Below, piece after piece: positions 40,541-53,079 of a stretch of DNA of 64,000 nt (its first letter is position 1; every line of letters starts with the position of its first letter). The stretch is from positions 3,038,001 to 3,102,000 of the forward strand of contig JAPNXP010000014.1 in NCBI GenBank assembly GCA_028753945.1. The letters run 5' to 3'. The DNA comes from Hexactinellida sp. DTS-2022 (Eukaryota; Porifera; Hexactinellida). The notes beneath the pieces are model-generated. The model worked only from the letters and a program-made list of their open reading frames with translations. It was not told the DNA's origin and did not search any database. The translations under genes and the position numbers were made by a program.

Positions 40541-42060
40541 TTAAGATAGGGTAAATGGCAGTAAAAGAGATGGGTAAATAAAGAAATGTAAAAGAGAATG
40601 GGAAACTGGAAAATTCAAAGAATAGTCTGGGGGATACAATACAATGATGTTTTTTTCACATGCACAAGGGGGTAAATTTCCCCCAGCGGACCAGTAAAAA
40701 TCCAGCCTACCTTTGAAGGTAGACAGAGATGGGGCTGAGACGATGTTATCTGGAAGAGCATTCCAACTTGGTAACCCTCTCTGTAAAAAATTGCCTCTTA
40801 TTCTTGTTTTCGGTGGACGCTCATGAGGTGGTAACAAGGAGAAAGAATTACCACGACAGGGTCTATCATGAGATCTTTGAACTAAAGGGAACCTGAAATT
40901 AATTGATACTGTACCATGTATTATTTTCCATGTCAGAATTAAGTCCGCTCTCTTTCTTCTGTTTTCTAAGCAAATTAAACCCAGTCTAAACATTCTTTCA
41001 ATATAAGGAAGTGCTGCAAAACATTTAACACATTTAGTAGCTCTCCTTTGGATCCTTTCTAGCTTGTTTATATCTTTTATCAGAAAAGGAGACCAAACGT
41101 GACTAGCGTATTCTAACCTTGGTCTAATCAAAACTTTATAAAAAATCTTAAAAATAGCTGGAGTTATAAGAGAATAAGTTCTTTAAATAAACCAATCAGT
41201 CTGTTTGCACTGTGACACATATGTGCAATATGCTTAGAAAAAGGAGAGTCTATCATCTATCCAGACGCCCAAATCCTTAACTGCAGAATTTACTTCCTTA
41301 ACTCGACCATTCAATGAGTAATTAAATCTCAGATTTGATTTCCCGATGTGTAAAATCCCGCACTTATTGACATTTAAAGGCATGTAATTCGACTGCGACC
41401 AACTTAAAATATCTGCTACGCTATTGGACAAGGATAAATAGTTTTCGAATGAATAGTACTGCGTATAAAGTTTAGTATCGTCTGCAAAACATGATATACC
41501 GGTGGAATCATTTAGTTTATATAAACTATAATCTGAATTTGATGGAGTATCATATGTATATATGAGGAATAAAACAGGACCCAAAACCGAACCCTGGGGA
41601 ACGCCACTTGAAACAACAACCCAATCATAAAAGGACTTCTCTATCTTCACTCGCTGTTTTCTATTTGCTAGATAGGACTCAAACCAAATAAACAACTGGC
41701 CTTTTATCCCAACTGCATCCAATTTATCAAGCAGTATATTATGCTGGACTTTATCAAAAGCTTTTTCATAGTCAATATATAATACATCCACTGGTAAACC
41801 TAAATCTATGGATACTGTCCAGTCTTCAACAGACTCTAGCAAACTAGATACACATGATTTGTTTGGCTATGATTCACTTTTGAGTAGTGGCGGCACGAGG
41901 GTGGGGCAAAGGTCCCACCTATGGGACATATCCTATGGGCCTCAGGTGCTCCACCTGAGGCCCCACCTGTGGCGACGTGCTAGCGCCGAAACTGCTTTTG
42001 AGTGGCATTCACTGTTGGTCAGCCTAGCAGTGTATAGTATATTTAGTTTAGTATTCCCCA
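40541..42060 (-). pseudogene. CR1/L2-type LINE reverse transcriptase, 5'-truncated and frameshifted
   Basis: Minus-strand reverse transcriptase of a non-LTR retrotransposon. Downstream from about 41880 it reads NKSCVSSLLESVEDWT, then VLYIDYEKAFDKVQHNILLD (first catalytic D region), GVPQGSVLGPVLFLIY and GISCFADDTKLYTQY, where FADD is the catalytic box. It continues to VKDLGVWIDD. One extra T near 41248 breaks the frame. The thumb and C-terminal region (41131-40541) follow, with RPRLEYASHVWSPF and KLERIQRRATKCV. A 110-bp MITE interrupts the 5' part at 41885-41994. The endonuclease is absent, as expected for a 5'-truncated copy. The spacing and the YASxVWSP and RxQRRxTK motifs indicate the CR1/L2/Jockey group. 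Confidence 0.9.
41885..41994. mobile_element. 110-bp hAT-type MITE in the LINE
   Basis: Bounded by AGTGGCGGCACG at the left and CGCCGAAACTG at the right. A perfect 8-bp duplication, CTTTTGAG, lies at 41877-41884 and 41995-42002. The interior holds GGTGGGGC and CCCCACC words. It interrupts the LINE reverse transcriptase near its 5' end. Confidence 0.85.
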
Positions 42061-42069
42061 CTTGATTAG

Positions 42070-42520
42070 TTGATTAAAATGAAAATGAAAAGGGCATACA
42101 ACAGTAGAAATATTAAAAGGAAAAGGAAGCTTTTACTCGATGAACAGATTAAACTGTTACCAAAAGTGGACATGTTTTTACTTCCACGAAGTCTACTAGT
42201 AACAGTGAACAGATTGGATTCACAGAAGATTATATTGCTATACCCACCCAATAAAGTTTGGATTCTCTACCGTCGCCCCATTCGTCGGCATCGAACATGT
42301 TGGAGAGAAGGAAGAACTAGCAAGCATAACACTCCGAGAGAATAATGTTGGTAGCTGGAATAAGCTCAGTGAAGAAGACATTTGATTTTGGATCAATGAA
42401 GGACCCAGCATAGCAATCTATATACTAAGGCAATGGCAGTCTATTGAATTTATGGACCATGGACTGCGAAGTAATGCTAATTTTGAATTACATTATGGAG
42501 GCTGTTTTAGCTAATATTTT
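42070..42520 (+). pseudogene. hAT (ZMYM1-like) transposase N-terminal relic
   Basis: The plus strand is open from 42070 with MKMKRAYNSRNIKRKRKLLL and LLPKVDMFLL, a basic N-terminus. After frameshifts it gives YPPNKVW and SWNKLSEEDI, a stop, then FWINEGPS, which resembles the 'W....D....YWIxxGP' segment just before the TTF-type zinc finger of ZMYM1-like hAT transposases. The rest is missing. Low sequence length and decay keep this tentative. Confidence 0.4.
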
Positions 42521-42720
42521 ATATAAAACTAACTAACTAGAGTATATTTAATCATCCCTATCTAATAAATGCATTTACTAATGATTCTGACAACATTCAA
42601 AAATATCATATTTGGTAACACCGGAATCTTTCAACTAAATTATATTGAAGAAGTAAAGATTGTCATAAGTTATAATAAAAATCTCATAAATACATGCTAT
42701 ACTATAGTCAGGAAACCTCT

Positions 42721-42829
42721 TCCAAACAGGTTAAAGGTACGCAGGGTAAAATGAATTAAATCAAAGGACAAAATCAATTAGGAAAAAATCAAAGCAATTA
42801 AAATCAAATTAAAGAATCGATTCAAAAAT
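42721..42829. repeat. Satellite left edge: inverted monomer half plus AT-rich spacer
   Basis: CCAAACAGGTTAAAGGTACG at 42722-42741 is an inverted satellite unit. About 85 bp of A-rich spacer (AATCAAAGG/AAATCAATTA words) follows before the direct-oriented array begins at about 42830. The edge can therefore fold into a hairpin with the first monomers. Confidence 0.75.
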
Positions 42830-45800
42830 TCTGCGTACCATTAACCTGTTTGGCGTGCCATTAAACTGTTTGGCGAACCATTAACCTGTTTGGCGTACCA
42901 TTAAACTTCTCGGGGTACCATTAACCTGTTTGGCGGACCATTAACCTCTTCGGCGTACCATTAACCTCTTCGGATATCATTAACCTGTTTGGCCTACCAT
43001 TAACATGTTTCGCGTGCAATAACCTCTTCGGCGAACCAGTAACATGTTTGGGGTGCCATTAAACTGTTTGGTGTACCATTAACCTCTTCGGAGTACGGTT
43101 AACCTGTTTGACGTGCCATTAAACTTTTGGTGTACCATTAAACTCTTCGGCGTACCATTAACCTCTTCGGCGTGCCATTAACTTTTTCAGTGTAACATCT
43201 TCGGTGAACAAAAAACTTTTTCAGAACACCATTAACCAGTTTGGCTTGCCATTAACCTCTTCGGTGTACCATTAACCTCTTTAGCGTACATTAACCTGTT
43301 CGGCGTAACATTAACCTGTTGGCGTACAATAAACCTTTTCGGTGTACCATCCTTGGCTTACCATTAACCTCTTCGGTGTACCATTAACCTCTGCGGTGTA
43401 CCATTAACCTCTGTGGCGTCCAGTAAATGTTTTCAGTGTACCATATTTGGTACACCATTAACCTGTTTCGCGTACCATTAACTTGTTTCGCGTACCATCT
43501 TTGGCGTACAATCTTTGGCCCACCATTAACCTCTTTGGAACACCATGAACCTCTTTGGTGTACCATTAACCTCTGCGGCGTATCATTAACATGTTTGGCA
43601 TACCATTAACCTGTTTGGCGTACAATTAACCTCTTCGGTGTACCATTAACCTGTTTGGCGTGCCATTAACATGTTTCGCGTCCATTAAACTCTTCTGAGT
43701 AAAAATAAGCTGTTTGGCGTACCATTAAACTTTTCGGGGTACCATTAACCTCTTCGGTGTACCATTAAACTCTTCGGTGCACAATTAACCTCTTTAGCGT
43801 AACATTAAACTCTTTAGAGTGCCATTAACCTGTTTGGCGTATCATTAACCTGTTTGGCGTACCATTAACCTCTTTAGATTACAATTAACCTGTTTGGCGT
43901 ATCAAAAACCTGTTTGGCGTACCATTAACCTAACGACGTACCATTAACTTTTTCTGTGTACCATCTTCGGTGTACAATTAACTTTTTCAGTGTACCTTTA
44001 ACCAGTTTGGCGTACCATTAACCTCTTCGGTGTACCATAAACCTCTTTGGTGTACCATTAACCTGTTGGCGTACCATTAACCTGTTTAGTGTACCATTAA
44101 AATGTTTGGCATAACATTATGCTCTTTGGCGTACCATTAACCTGTTTCGCGCACGATTAAACACTTTGGTGTAACATTAACCTCTTTCACGTGCCATTAA
44201 CCTCTTTGGCGTACCATGGACTTTTTCAGTGTACTATCTTTGGTATACCATTAACCTCTTTGGAGTACCATTAACCTCTTTGGCGTACCATCTTTGACCT
44301 GCAATTAACTTGTTTGGCGTAACATTAACCTCTTCGCCGTCCCATTAACCTGTTTGGCGTAACATTAACATCTTTGGCGTCCATTAACTTTTTCAGTGTA
44401 CAATCTTTGGTATACCATTAACCTGTTTCGCGTGCCATCTTTGGCGTACAATCTTTGGCGTACCATTAACCTCTTTGTAACACCATGAACGTCTTTGGTC
44501 TACCTTTAACCTCTTCGGCGTGACATTAACCTGTTTGGTATACCATTAACCTGTTTAGCGTGTTAATAACCTGTTTCGCGTACCATTAACCTCTTCGGCG
44601 TACCATTAACCTGTTTGGCTTACCATTAAACTGTTTGGCGTAACATTAACCTTTTAGGAGAACCATTAACATCTTCGGTGTACTATTAACCTCTTTAGAG
44701 TACCATTAACCTCTTCGGTGTACCATTAACCTCTTTGGCGTACCATTAACCTCTTCGGTGTACCATTAACCTCTTTGGCGTAACATTAACCTGATTCGCG
44801 CACCATTAAACACTTTGGTGTACCATGAATCTCTTTCACGTACCATTAACCTCTTTGGCGTATCATTAACCAGTTTGGAGTAACTTTAACCTCTTCGGTG
44901 TACCATTAACATCTTTAGCGTAAAATTAATCCGTTTGGCGTACTATTAACCTCTTCGGCGTACCATATTTGGCGTAGCATTAACCTCTTCGGAAACCATT
45001 AACCTCTTCAGTGTACCAAAAACATCTTCGGTGTACAATTAACTTTTTCAGTGTACAATCTTCGGTGTACCAATAACATTTTCAGTGTACCATTCACCAG
45101 TTTGGCGTACCATTAACCTCTTCTGTGTACCATTAACCTCTTCGGCGTACCATTAACCTGTTTGGCGTACCATTAACCTCTTCGGTCTACCATTAACATC
45201 TTTAGCGTACCATTAACCTGTTTGGCGTACCATTAACCTCTTTGGTGTACCATTAACCTCTTCGGTCTACCATTAACATCTTTAGCGTACCATTAACCTC
45301 TTTGGTGTACCATTAACCACTTCGGTGTACCATTAACCTCTTTAGCGTACCATTAAACTATTTGGCTTTCCATTAACCTCTTCGGCGTACCATATTTGGC
45401 GTGGCATTAACCTCATCGGAAACCATTAACCTCTTCGGCGTACTAAAAACCTCTTCGGTGTACAATTAACTTTTTCAGTGTACATTTTTCGGTGTATCAA
45501 TAAAATTTTCAGTGTACCATTAACCTCTTCTGTGTACCATTAACAGCTTCGGCGCACCATTAACCTGTTTGGCGTACCATTAACCTCTTCGGAGTACCAT
45601 TAACATCTTTAGCGTACCATTAACCTGCTTGGCGTACCATTATTAACCTCTTCGGCGTACCATATTTGGCGTACCATTAACTTCTTCGGTGTACCATTAA
45701 ACACTATGGTGTATCATTAACCTGTTTGACGTACCATTAACCTGTTTGGCGTACCATTAACCTCTTCGCCGTCCCATTAAACTGTTTCGCGTGCCATTAA

Positions 45801-48117
45801 CTTCTTCGGCGTACCATTAATTTGTTTGCCGTACCATTAACCGATTCGGTGTACCATTAACATCTTTAGCGTACCATTAACCTGTTTGGCGTATCATTAA
45901 CCTGTTTGTCGTAACATTAACCTGTTTGACGTACCATTAACCTCTTCGGTGTACAATTAACTTTTGAAGTGTATCATCTTTGGTATACCATTAACCTCTT
46001 CGCCGTCCCATTAACCTGTTTCACGTGCCATTAACCTCTTCGGCGTAGCATTAACCTGTTTGTCGTACCATTAACCTGTTTGGCGTACTATTAACATTTT
46101 CGGTGTACGATCTTTGGCGTACGATTATCCTCTTCGGTGTACCATTAACCTGTTTGGCGTGCCATTAACATGTTTCGCGTACCATTAACCTCTTCGGCGT
46201 TCCATTAACCTGTTTGGCGTACCATTAAACTGTTAGGCGTACCATTAATCTCTTCGGTGCACCATTTACGTGTTTCGCGTACCATTAACCTGTTTGGTGT
46301 AGCATTGAACTCTTTGGCGTGCCATTACCTTTTTAGCGTACCATTAACCTGTTTGGCGTATCATTAACCTGTGTGGCGTACAATTAACCTCTCCGGTGTA
46401 CCATTAACCTCTTCAGCGTACCATTAACCTGTTTGGCGTTCCATTAACCTCTTCGGATTACCATCTTTGGCGTACCATTAACCTCTTTGGTGTACCATTA
46501 ACCTCGTTGGTGTACCATTAACCTCTTCAGTGTACCATTAACCTCTTTAGCGTGCCATTAACCTGTTTGGCGTACCATTAGCCTCTTCGGAGTACCATCT
46601 TTGGCGTACCATTAAGCTCTTCAGTGTACCATTAACTTTTTCAGTGTACCATTAACATGTTTGGCGTACCATTAACCTCTTCGGTGTACCATTAACCTCT
46701 TTGGTGTACAATTAACCTGGTTGTCGTACCATTAACCTGTTTAGCGTACCATTAACCTGTTTGGCGTACAATTAACCTCTTTGGCGTACCATTAACCTGT
46801 TTCGCGTACCATTAACCTCTTTGGCGTACCATTAACTTTTTCAGTGTACCATCTTTGGAAAACCATTAACCTCTTTGGGGTACCAATAACCTGTTTGGCG
46901 TACCATCTTTGACGTACAATTAACCTGTTTGCGTACCATTAAACTTTCGCCGTCCCATTAACCTGTTTGGCGTACCATTAACCTATTTGCGTCCATTAAC
47001 TTTTTCAGTGATATATCTTTGGTATACCATTAACCTGTTTCGCGTACCATTAACCTGTTTCGCGTAACATCGTTGGCGTACATTCTTTGGCGTACCATTA
47101 ACCTCATTGGAACACCATGCACCTCTTTGGTGTACCATTAACCTCTTCGACGTACCATTAACCTGTTTGGTATACCATTAACCTATTTGGCGTACCATTA
47201 ACCTCTTCGGTGTACCATTAACCTCTTTAGAGTACCATTAACCTCTTCGGTGCACCATTAAACTCTTCGGTGTACCATTAACCTCTTTTGCGTGCCATTA
47301 ACATATTTGGCGTACCATTAACCTGTTTGGGGTAGCCATTAACCTGTTTGGCGTACCATTAACCTATTTGCGTTCATTAACTTTTTCAGTGATATATCTT
47401 TGGTATACCATTAACCTGTTTCGCGGACCATTAACCTGTTACGCGTGACATTTTTGGCGTACCATCTTTGGCGTACCTTAACTTCATTGGAACACCAAGA
47501 ACCTCTCTGGTGTACCATTAACCTCTTCGACGAGCCATTAACCTGTTTGGTAAACCATTAACCTATTTGGCGTACCATTAACCTCTTCGGTGTACCATTA
47601 ACCTCTTTAGAGTACCATTAACCTCTTCGGTGCACCATTAAACTTTTCGGTGTACCATTAACCTCTTTAGCATGCCATTAACATATTTGGCGTACCATTA
47701 ACATATTTGGCGTACCATTAACCTGTTTGCCGTAGCCATTAACTTGTTCGGCGTACCATTAACTTTTTCGGTGTACCATCTTTGGCGTACGATTAACCTC
47801 TTCGACGTACCATTAACCTGTTTGGCGTACAACTAACCTCTTTGGTGTACCATTAACCTGTTTGGCGTAACATTAACCTTATCGGCGTACTATTAACCTC
47901 TTCGGTGTACCATTAACCTCTTTAGAACACCATTAACCTCTTCGGTGTACCATTAAACACTTCGGTGTATTATTAACCTCTTTAGCGCACCATTAACCTC
48001 TTTAGCGTGCCATTAACCTGTTTGGCCTACCATTAACCTCTTCGGTGTACCATTAACCTCTTTAGAGTACCATTAACCTCTTCGGTGTACCATTAAACTC
48101 TTCGGGGTACCATTAAT
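42830..48117. repeat. 20-bp satellite, left array (~5.3 kb)
   Basis: Roughly 260 tandem units of TTAACCTGTTTGGCGTACCA and the variant TTAACCTCTTCGGTGTACCA. Common changes are GTTT/CTTC/CTTT in the middle and GCGTA/GTGTA/GAGTA at the end. Shorter units built on CCATCTTTGGCGTA (about 14 bp) recur throughout, as do units with TTTTTCAGTGTACCA. A ~380-bp segment is duplicated locally (CCTATTTGCGTCCATTAACT-type block near 46984 and again near 47364). Open frames in the array are artefacts. Confidence 0.97.
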
Positions 48118-48535
48118 CATAGCCTACTATACATAAGGCCTCACAGTAAAATATGAAATCTGGACCAGGGATGCGGTCGCAGCCGGGAAACGAAATTGCA
48201 ATTTTTTATCAAATTTAGTGACATTCCGCTTAAAAACAGATATTCCGGTGACTAGCAGTCGATATATATCGAAAAATATGCATATTAACCACAAAGCTAA
48301 TTTTAGAATTTTGTGTTGTTATTCACCCATAATATAGATAAGTGGTTTATGGTATATAACATTCAAAGCAAATTTATACTTTTATTACGTTCTACAGCTA
48401 AATAATCAATCTTGTTATTTATTTATGTCATTCCCATTAGTACAATACCCCTACAGAGCCCATTTCCCTATTAATTAATTAACCTTATAATCTGATTTAT
48501 GCTACTACCATTAATTTATTAGTTTTTTTCTAACG

Positions 48536-49335
48536 ATGCCCAACAGTTGTGCCGTTTTCGGATGCAAAATCAACTACAACGACGATCACCGTGTCCCAGT
48601 TTTTAAACTACCTACGAAACCAGATGACCTAAGACACAGATGGCTTCAGGTTCTTCGGAGAGACGATTTACAATCATTCAAGGGGGTTTACGTGTGTGCA
48701 AATCATTTTCGCCAGGAGGATGTTGAGTATACTCACAAAGTTCCAAACGGAGATGGTACTTATCGTGAAATTCCAAGAGTCAACCCAAAGCTAATAGATG
48801 GTGCCGTTCCAGTTTTCTACCAGGACACCCTTCAATCTGTTCTCAATCTATTAGCTCCAAAAAGCGCAGATGTGTGTCACCTACCTCAAAAGATGAGGAA
48901 ATGTTCAATGAAGCATTAACACTTAGCCTGGCATCTGAGAGCAAAGAGAAAGAGAAATATCAGATCAATTGTTTCCAGGATATCCAAGCTAAGTTACCTT
49001 TGCTTTCCCTACCTAAAACATGGTCTTTATGGTACCCAGATGATCATAGTCTAATTTATATGCTACCTCTACTGGCAGAACACAATATCATTGTCAACAC
49101 CCATATATTAGTGTCCTTCGATTTGTCAGTTAGAGCTTATCGTAATGGAGAAATTTTACCAATTCCAATTTGCTCGATCAGCGATATACGACACCTTGAA
49201 TCAATTCTCTGTGAGATTTCTTTATCCCCTCGTCCTGTTCTGTCCACTGAATCTGTTTCAAAGACCGTTAATGAGACTTTATCAATAGCCAGGGACTTCT
49301 TTAATATAGGGACTGTAAACTTCGTTTTACGGTAA
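48536..49335 (+). pseudogene. P-element transposase, THAP DNA-binding part, frameshifted
   Basis: N-terminal part of a P-element transposase. The first frame (48536-48919) is a THAP zinc finger of about 95 residues: C5 and C10 (MPNSCAVFGC), W36, C54 and H57 (VCANHF), and AVPVF at 90-94, the expected C2CH set. It binds the element's internal sites. The reading then moves one base near 48850 into a frame with SKKRRCVSPTSKDEEMF (possible nuclear signal) and NCFQDIQAKLPLLSLPKTW, running to 49335. The last ~15 codons come from the nested palindrome that begins at 49290, so the protein is cut there. Position and orientation match the catalytic part downstream. Confidence 0.9.
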
Positions 49336-50602
49336 AATTAGCGTAGGCCTAAAACAGTATTGTTACTTATTGATATCCCGTAATCCGCTAATGCTAGACA
49401 TAGGAAATGTATTATTGTCGTATAGGAAGTCATATTTTGGGAGTCCAACGGTAATATTGGTTTATCGAAAATTTTTGTGGAATGTAAGTTATGCGATTTT
49501 CACACCCTTCCATATATGGTAATATTGTTAAAATCTCGAGATTACTTAACTTTATACATATGAAATATATTATTGGCGAATGGGAAATGGGAATTCATAT
49601 TTAGGGACTTAGTAGATCACATTGATTTACCTAAGGCGTTCCCATTAGCCTATATTATTATTTTGGCACTCTCCATAGGAGGATTGCCCCGACCCTGTTT
49701 TGTAGTTTAGCTAATACTTACATATCAGATATCTGTGATTATGTTGTTTATTAAAAAACAACAAGGCTGGATTCGGTTAACCGGTTACCGTTGCTGACAT
49801 CGGTTAACGATTAGAGATTTTATTAACCAGTTAGCCGGTCTGTTGAATAACAGTAGAGTTATTGGGAAATTAATGTATAAAGTATTAAAAAATTTTTAAT
49901 TTTATCAGAATATGTAGTCCTAAATCCATTTCTCATCACCACTTAATACATTTTATTGGACAACATTGATTTAAATATAGATTTGAAAGAAACTTATCAA
50001 GATTTTTTAATAATGTAAGAATTAGCTAAACTACAAAACAGGGTCGGGGCAATCCTCCTATGGAGAGTGCCAAAATAATAATATAGGCTAAGGGGAACGC
50101 CTTAGGTAAATAAATGTGATCTACTGAGTCCCTAAATATGAATTCCCATTTCCAATTCGCCAATAATATATTTCATATGTATAGAACTAACTAATCTCGA
50201 GATTTTAACAATATTACCATATATGGAAAGGTGTGAGAATCGTATAACTTACATTCCACAAATATTTTCGATAAACCAATATTACCGTTGGACTCCCAAA
50301 ATATGATTTCCTGTACGAAAATGATACATTTCATATGTATAAAGTAAGTAATCTCGAGATTTTAACAATATTACCATATATGGAAGGGTGTGAAATCGCA
50401 TAACTTACATTCCACAAATATTTTCGATAAACCAATATTACCGTTGGACTCCCAAAATATGACTTCCTATACGACAATAATACATTTCCTATGTCTAGCA
50501 TTAGCGGATTACGGGATATCAATAAGTAACAATACTGTTTTAGGCCTACGCTAATTTTACCGTAAAACGAAGTTTACAGTCCCTATATTAAAGAAGTCCC
50601 TG
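49290..50602. mobile_element. 1.3-kb palindromic element inside the P element
   Basis: Begins CAGGGACTTCTTTAATATAG and ends in its exact complement. The arms (about 49290-49718 and 50023-50602) are near-perfect inverted copies. The right arm carries an extra ~170-bp tandem duplication (50165-50340 against 50340-50520), so the arms differ in length. The central ~300 bp contains GGTTAACCGGTTACCG words. It lies exactly between TLSIA of the THAP part and ALAKDNIQL of the next part, so it interrupts the coding sequence. A clear target duplication is not seen. Non-autonomous. Confidence 0.88.
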
Positions 50603-50605
50603 CTT

Positions 50606-52763
50606 TAGCGAAGGACAATATCCAACTACTCATTAACAAAGTACTTTCATCTAATGGTGAATTAGAGTTAATAAATTAACTGATTCCCCCGAAATATCCA
50701 GGCTTCAATTCATCCAATGTCAGCTTGAAAACAGTATTGTACCCAAACACAGGCGGAGGTACAACATCCTCACACAGGTTATGGCACTTAAAGCACATTT
50801 AATTTCACCAGCATGTTATAAGTATCTTCAACAAATGGCTTGTCTATCTCTGCCTCATGTCAACACTTTGGAGAAGTTGTATTCTTCATTCGGACTTGAG
50901 TGTGAATTCTTTCCTTTCCTCAAGCAAGCGACAAATTCTTTCACTGAAGATGAGAAACATATCGTTATGCAAATGGACGAAATTCACGTAAAATCTGATG
51001 TCACATTTAAAGGAGGCAAGATATATGGTTCTAGTCTAAGCCCAGAAGATCCAATAAAGACTGTATTCGCTTTTATGGTATCAAGTCTCCAGAAAAAAAT
51101 GGTCTACTATAGTTCGTCTATTACCATGTGCCTCTCTTTCCGCTGAGAAGATATTCCCCATCATACTCGCTTGTATTAAAGATATCGAAACTTGTGGTTT
51201 ATGTGTGAATGTAATCTCAACAGATAACTATCCTCTTAACGTCAAGTTATTCAAACTATTCTCTCCTGTTGGTAAGCTTGAAACATGTGTACCTCATCCT
51301 TGTGTTCGTAACAGGCCTCTGTATCTCACTTTCGATTTCGTCCATATTTTGAAATCTGTACGAAACAATTGGCTAAATCTGAAGTCCAGTTATAAGTATT
51401 TTTTCTACCCCGATTTTGACGATATTGGATTTGATTATTGTTCATTTCCTTTAAAGGTGTGCTGCGCTTCTTTCCCAGATGTACGCGCCCTTTATAGCTC
51501 AGAGAAGGAGATTGTCTTGCAAAATTAGCCCCGCGGTTGACATTTAAATCATGTTATCCTTCTGTATTGGAACGCCAAAATGTCAAATTAGTCCTGAAAG
51601 TAATCCATGAGTCCACGATTGCTGCTCTAGCTCTCCAAAATGATCAACGTTGCAGTGAGTTGAAAACAAACACCTCTAGTTTCGTCAAAATTCTACTCAC
51701 GTTATGGAACATGTTTAATGTAAATGTTCCATATAAGCATATTTGTTTAAATGATTCTTCATGTCGCCCTTTCACAGTTAATGACGAACGCTTTATCTTT
51801 TTAACCAGGATAGTAAATTGGCTAGAGACTTGGGAATCACACTCTTTGAAAGATTGCAAATTATGCAAGCAAACTTTTACAAGCTTAAGACACGCGTGCA
51901 TTGTACTCCCTCAAATAGTTAATTATCTAACTGGACAGTGTGGATATGCTTACATTTTAACACGTTTCTTACAGACAGATCCACTAGAGCACCATTTCGG
52001 ACTTTATCGGATGATGTCTGGATCAAATTACCATGTTTCGTACCTTCAAATTTTAGAAGCTGAACGTCGTTTGAAGATCTCCAATCTATTAACTCTATTT
52101 TCTAATACCAACACTCAACCATCCAGCCAAATTTCTATGGAGGAATTTATTCAGTCTTTCTCTCCCATTTATAGCATACATACAGATACAGAAATTGACA
52201 TTGATCCTTTTCTTGATGCTCTATCAGATGTATCAGCCATTGAGTGCGATACCCCAACACTCCAGTCACTAGCTTTTATTGCTGGGTATGCTGCCTACCA
52301 ATACCTTAAGCATTCTTCACCGTGCTTAATATGCCGAGATCTTTTAATTATCGACAAAGATATTCTAGTAGATGAATCCTTCGAATTCCGGTACCAACTA
52401 CTGCAGCTTTCTGATCGTGGTGGTCTAAAGTATCCTTCAGAGCTTGCATTGGAATCTTTAATTATTGTTTGGAAGATTCTAACTATAATCCAAAGTAATA
52501 GTGAACTTATGTCCCTGTTGATAGAAGGTCAAACTAGAAAGATTTTAGTAACACTTGCTTTTGGCTCCCTAACTGGTCTTGATAGTGGTTTTGAAGGTTG
52601 GAGAACAACTTGTCCTTCTTGTAATGTGAAAGGTTCAACCATTCTATCAAGTCTAGTTCGGAGTGAAGCAAATTGTCTAATTGCAAATCTTGTCAAGAAT
52701 TACAATTCGAGCCTTACTTTAAAGGGATTAGAAAAGAGGAAATTGAAAAAGTTCGATTCCTGA
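50606..52763 (+). pseudogene. P-element transposase, catalytic part, in broken frames
   Basis: Catalytic part of a P-element (THAP9-like) transposase in several pieces. From 50606: ALAKDNIQLLINKVLSS to a stop near 50680. Then about 50690-51146: RLQFIQCQLENSIVPKHRRR and VMQMDEIHVKSDVTFKGGK, with a catalytic D (residue 66 from the ATG at 50781). Next 51205-51528: ISTDNYPLNVKLFKLF (second D) and FVHILKSVRNNWLNL. Last, 51515-52763: a 408-codon frame with YPSVLERQNVKLVLK, then GYAYILTRFLQTDPLEHHFG (E at residue 151) and LQSLAFIAGYA, ending VKNYNSSLTLKGLEKRKLKK. Each of the three catalytic residues is present but frames change at least twice, so it is inactive as read. Confidence 0.9.
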
Positions 52764-53079
52764 TTATTTAGATACGAGTTAGTTGTCTTATGTGAAATAA
52801 CAATATCTACGAGAGTAAATGGAGGTTTTCTAGTAGTTTCTGTATTGTGTATATTATGTGACTGTATTCAAACTCACAAAGTAAAAAGATTAATGGTATA
52901 ATGAGAGTATACGTATTACTTTATTACAGTTGCTAGTTATTGAGGAAGCTGTTTTCAAGCAGTAAGCCACTATATTTGATCTAAAATTGCAATACCATAA
53001 TTTTCGTTTCCCGGGGGCGACAGCATCCCTGGTCCAGATTTCATAATTTACTGGGAGGCCTTATGTATTGTAGGCTATG

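Larger units (their letters stand above)
48118..53079 (+). mobile_element. P element (THAP-type) inserted in the satellite
   Basis: 4,962 bp. The left end CATAGCCTACTATACATAAG and the inverted right end CATAGCCTACAATACATAAG begin terminal repeats that match for about 85 bp (through CTGGACCAGGGATGC and GGGAAACGAAA). Satellite DNA flanks both sides: CATTAAT before and CATTAAC after, a 7-8 bp target duplication with one difference, which cannot be placed exactly in a repetitive target. It holds a THAP gene part (48536-49335), a nested palindrome (49290-50602) and the catalytic part (50606-52763). The CATAAGG word near the end recalls the Drosophila P-element terminus. Confidence 0.92.

Noticed and set aside
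42066-42251. Minus-strand hydrophobic frame resembling a membrane protein
   Set aside because: Reverse of a lysine/arginine-rich plus-strand relic; hydrophobicity results from complementary A-rich codons.
43384-43609. Open frames on both strands inside the satellite (about 60 codons each)
   Set aside because: They follow the 20-bp repeat (60-bp, 20-codon periodicity) and encode only its translation. No start context or independent coding signal.
42830-48117. CRISPR-like array (short repeats, many copies)
   Set aside because: Units are contiguous with no unique spacers, there are no cas genes and the surroundings are eukaryotic. It is a satellite.
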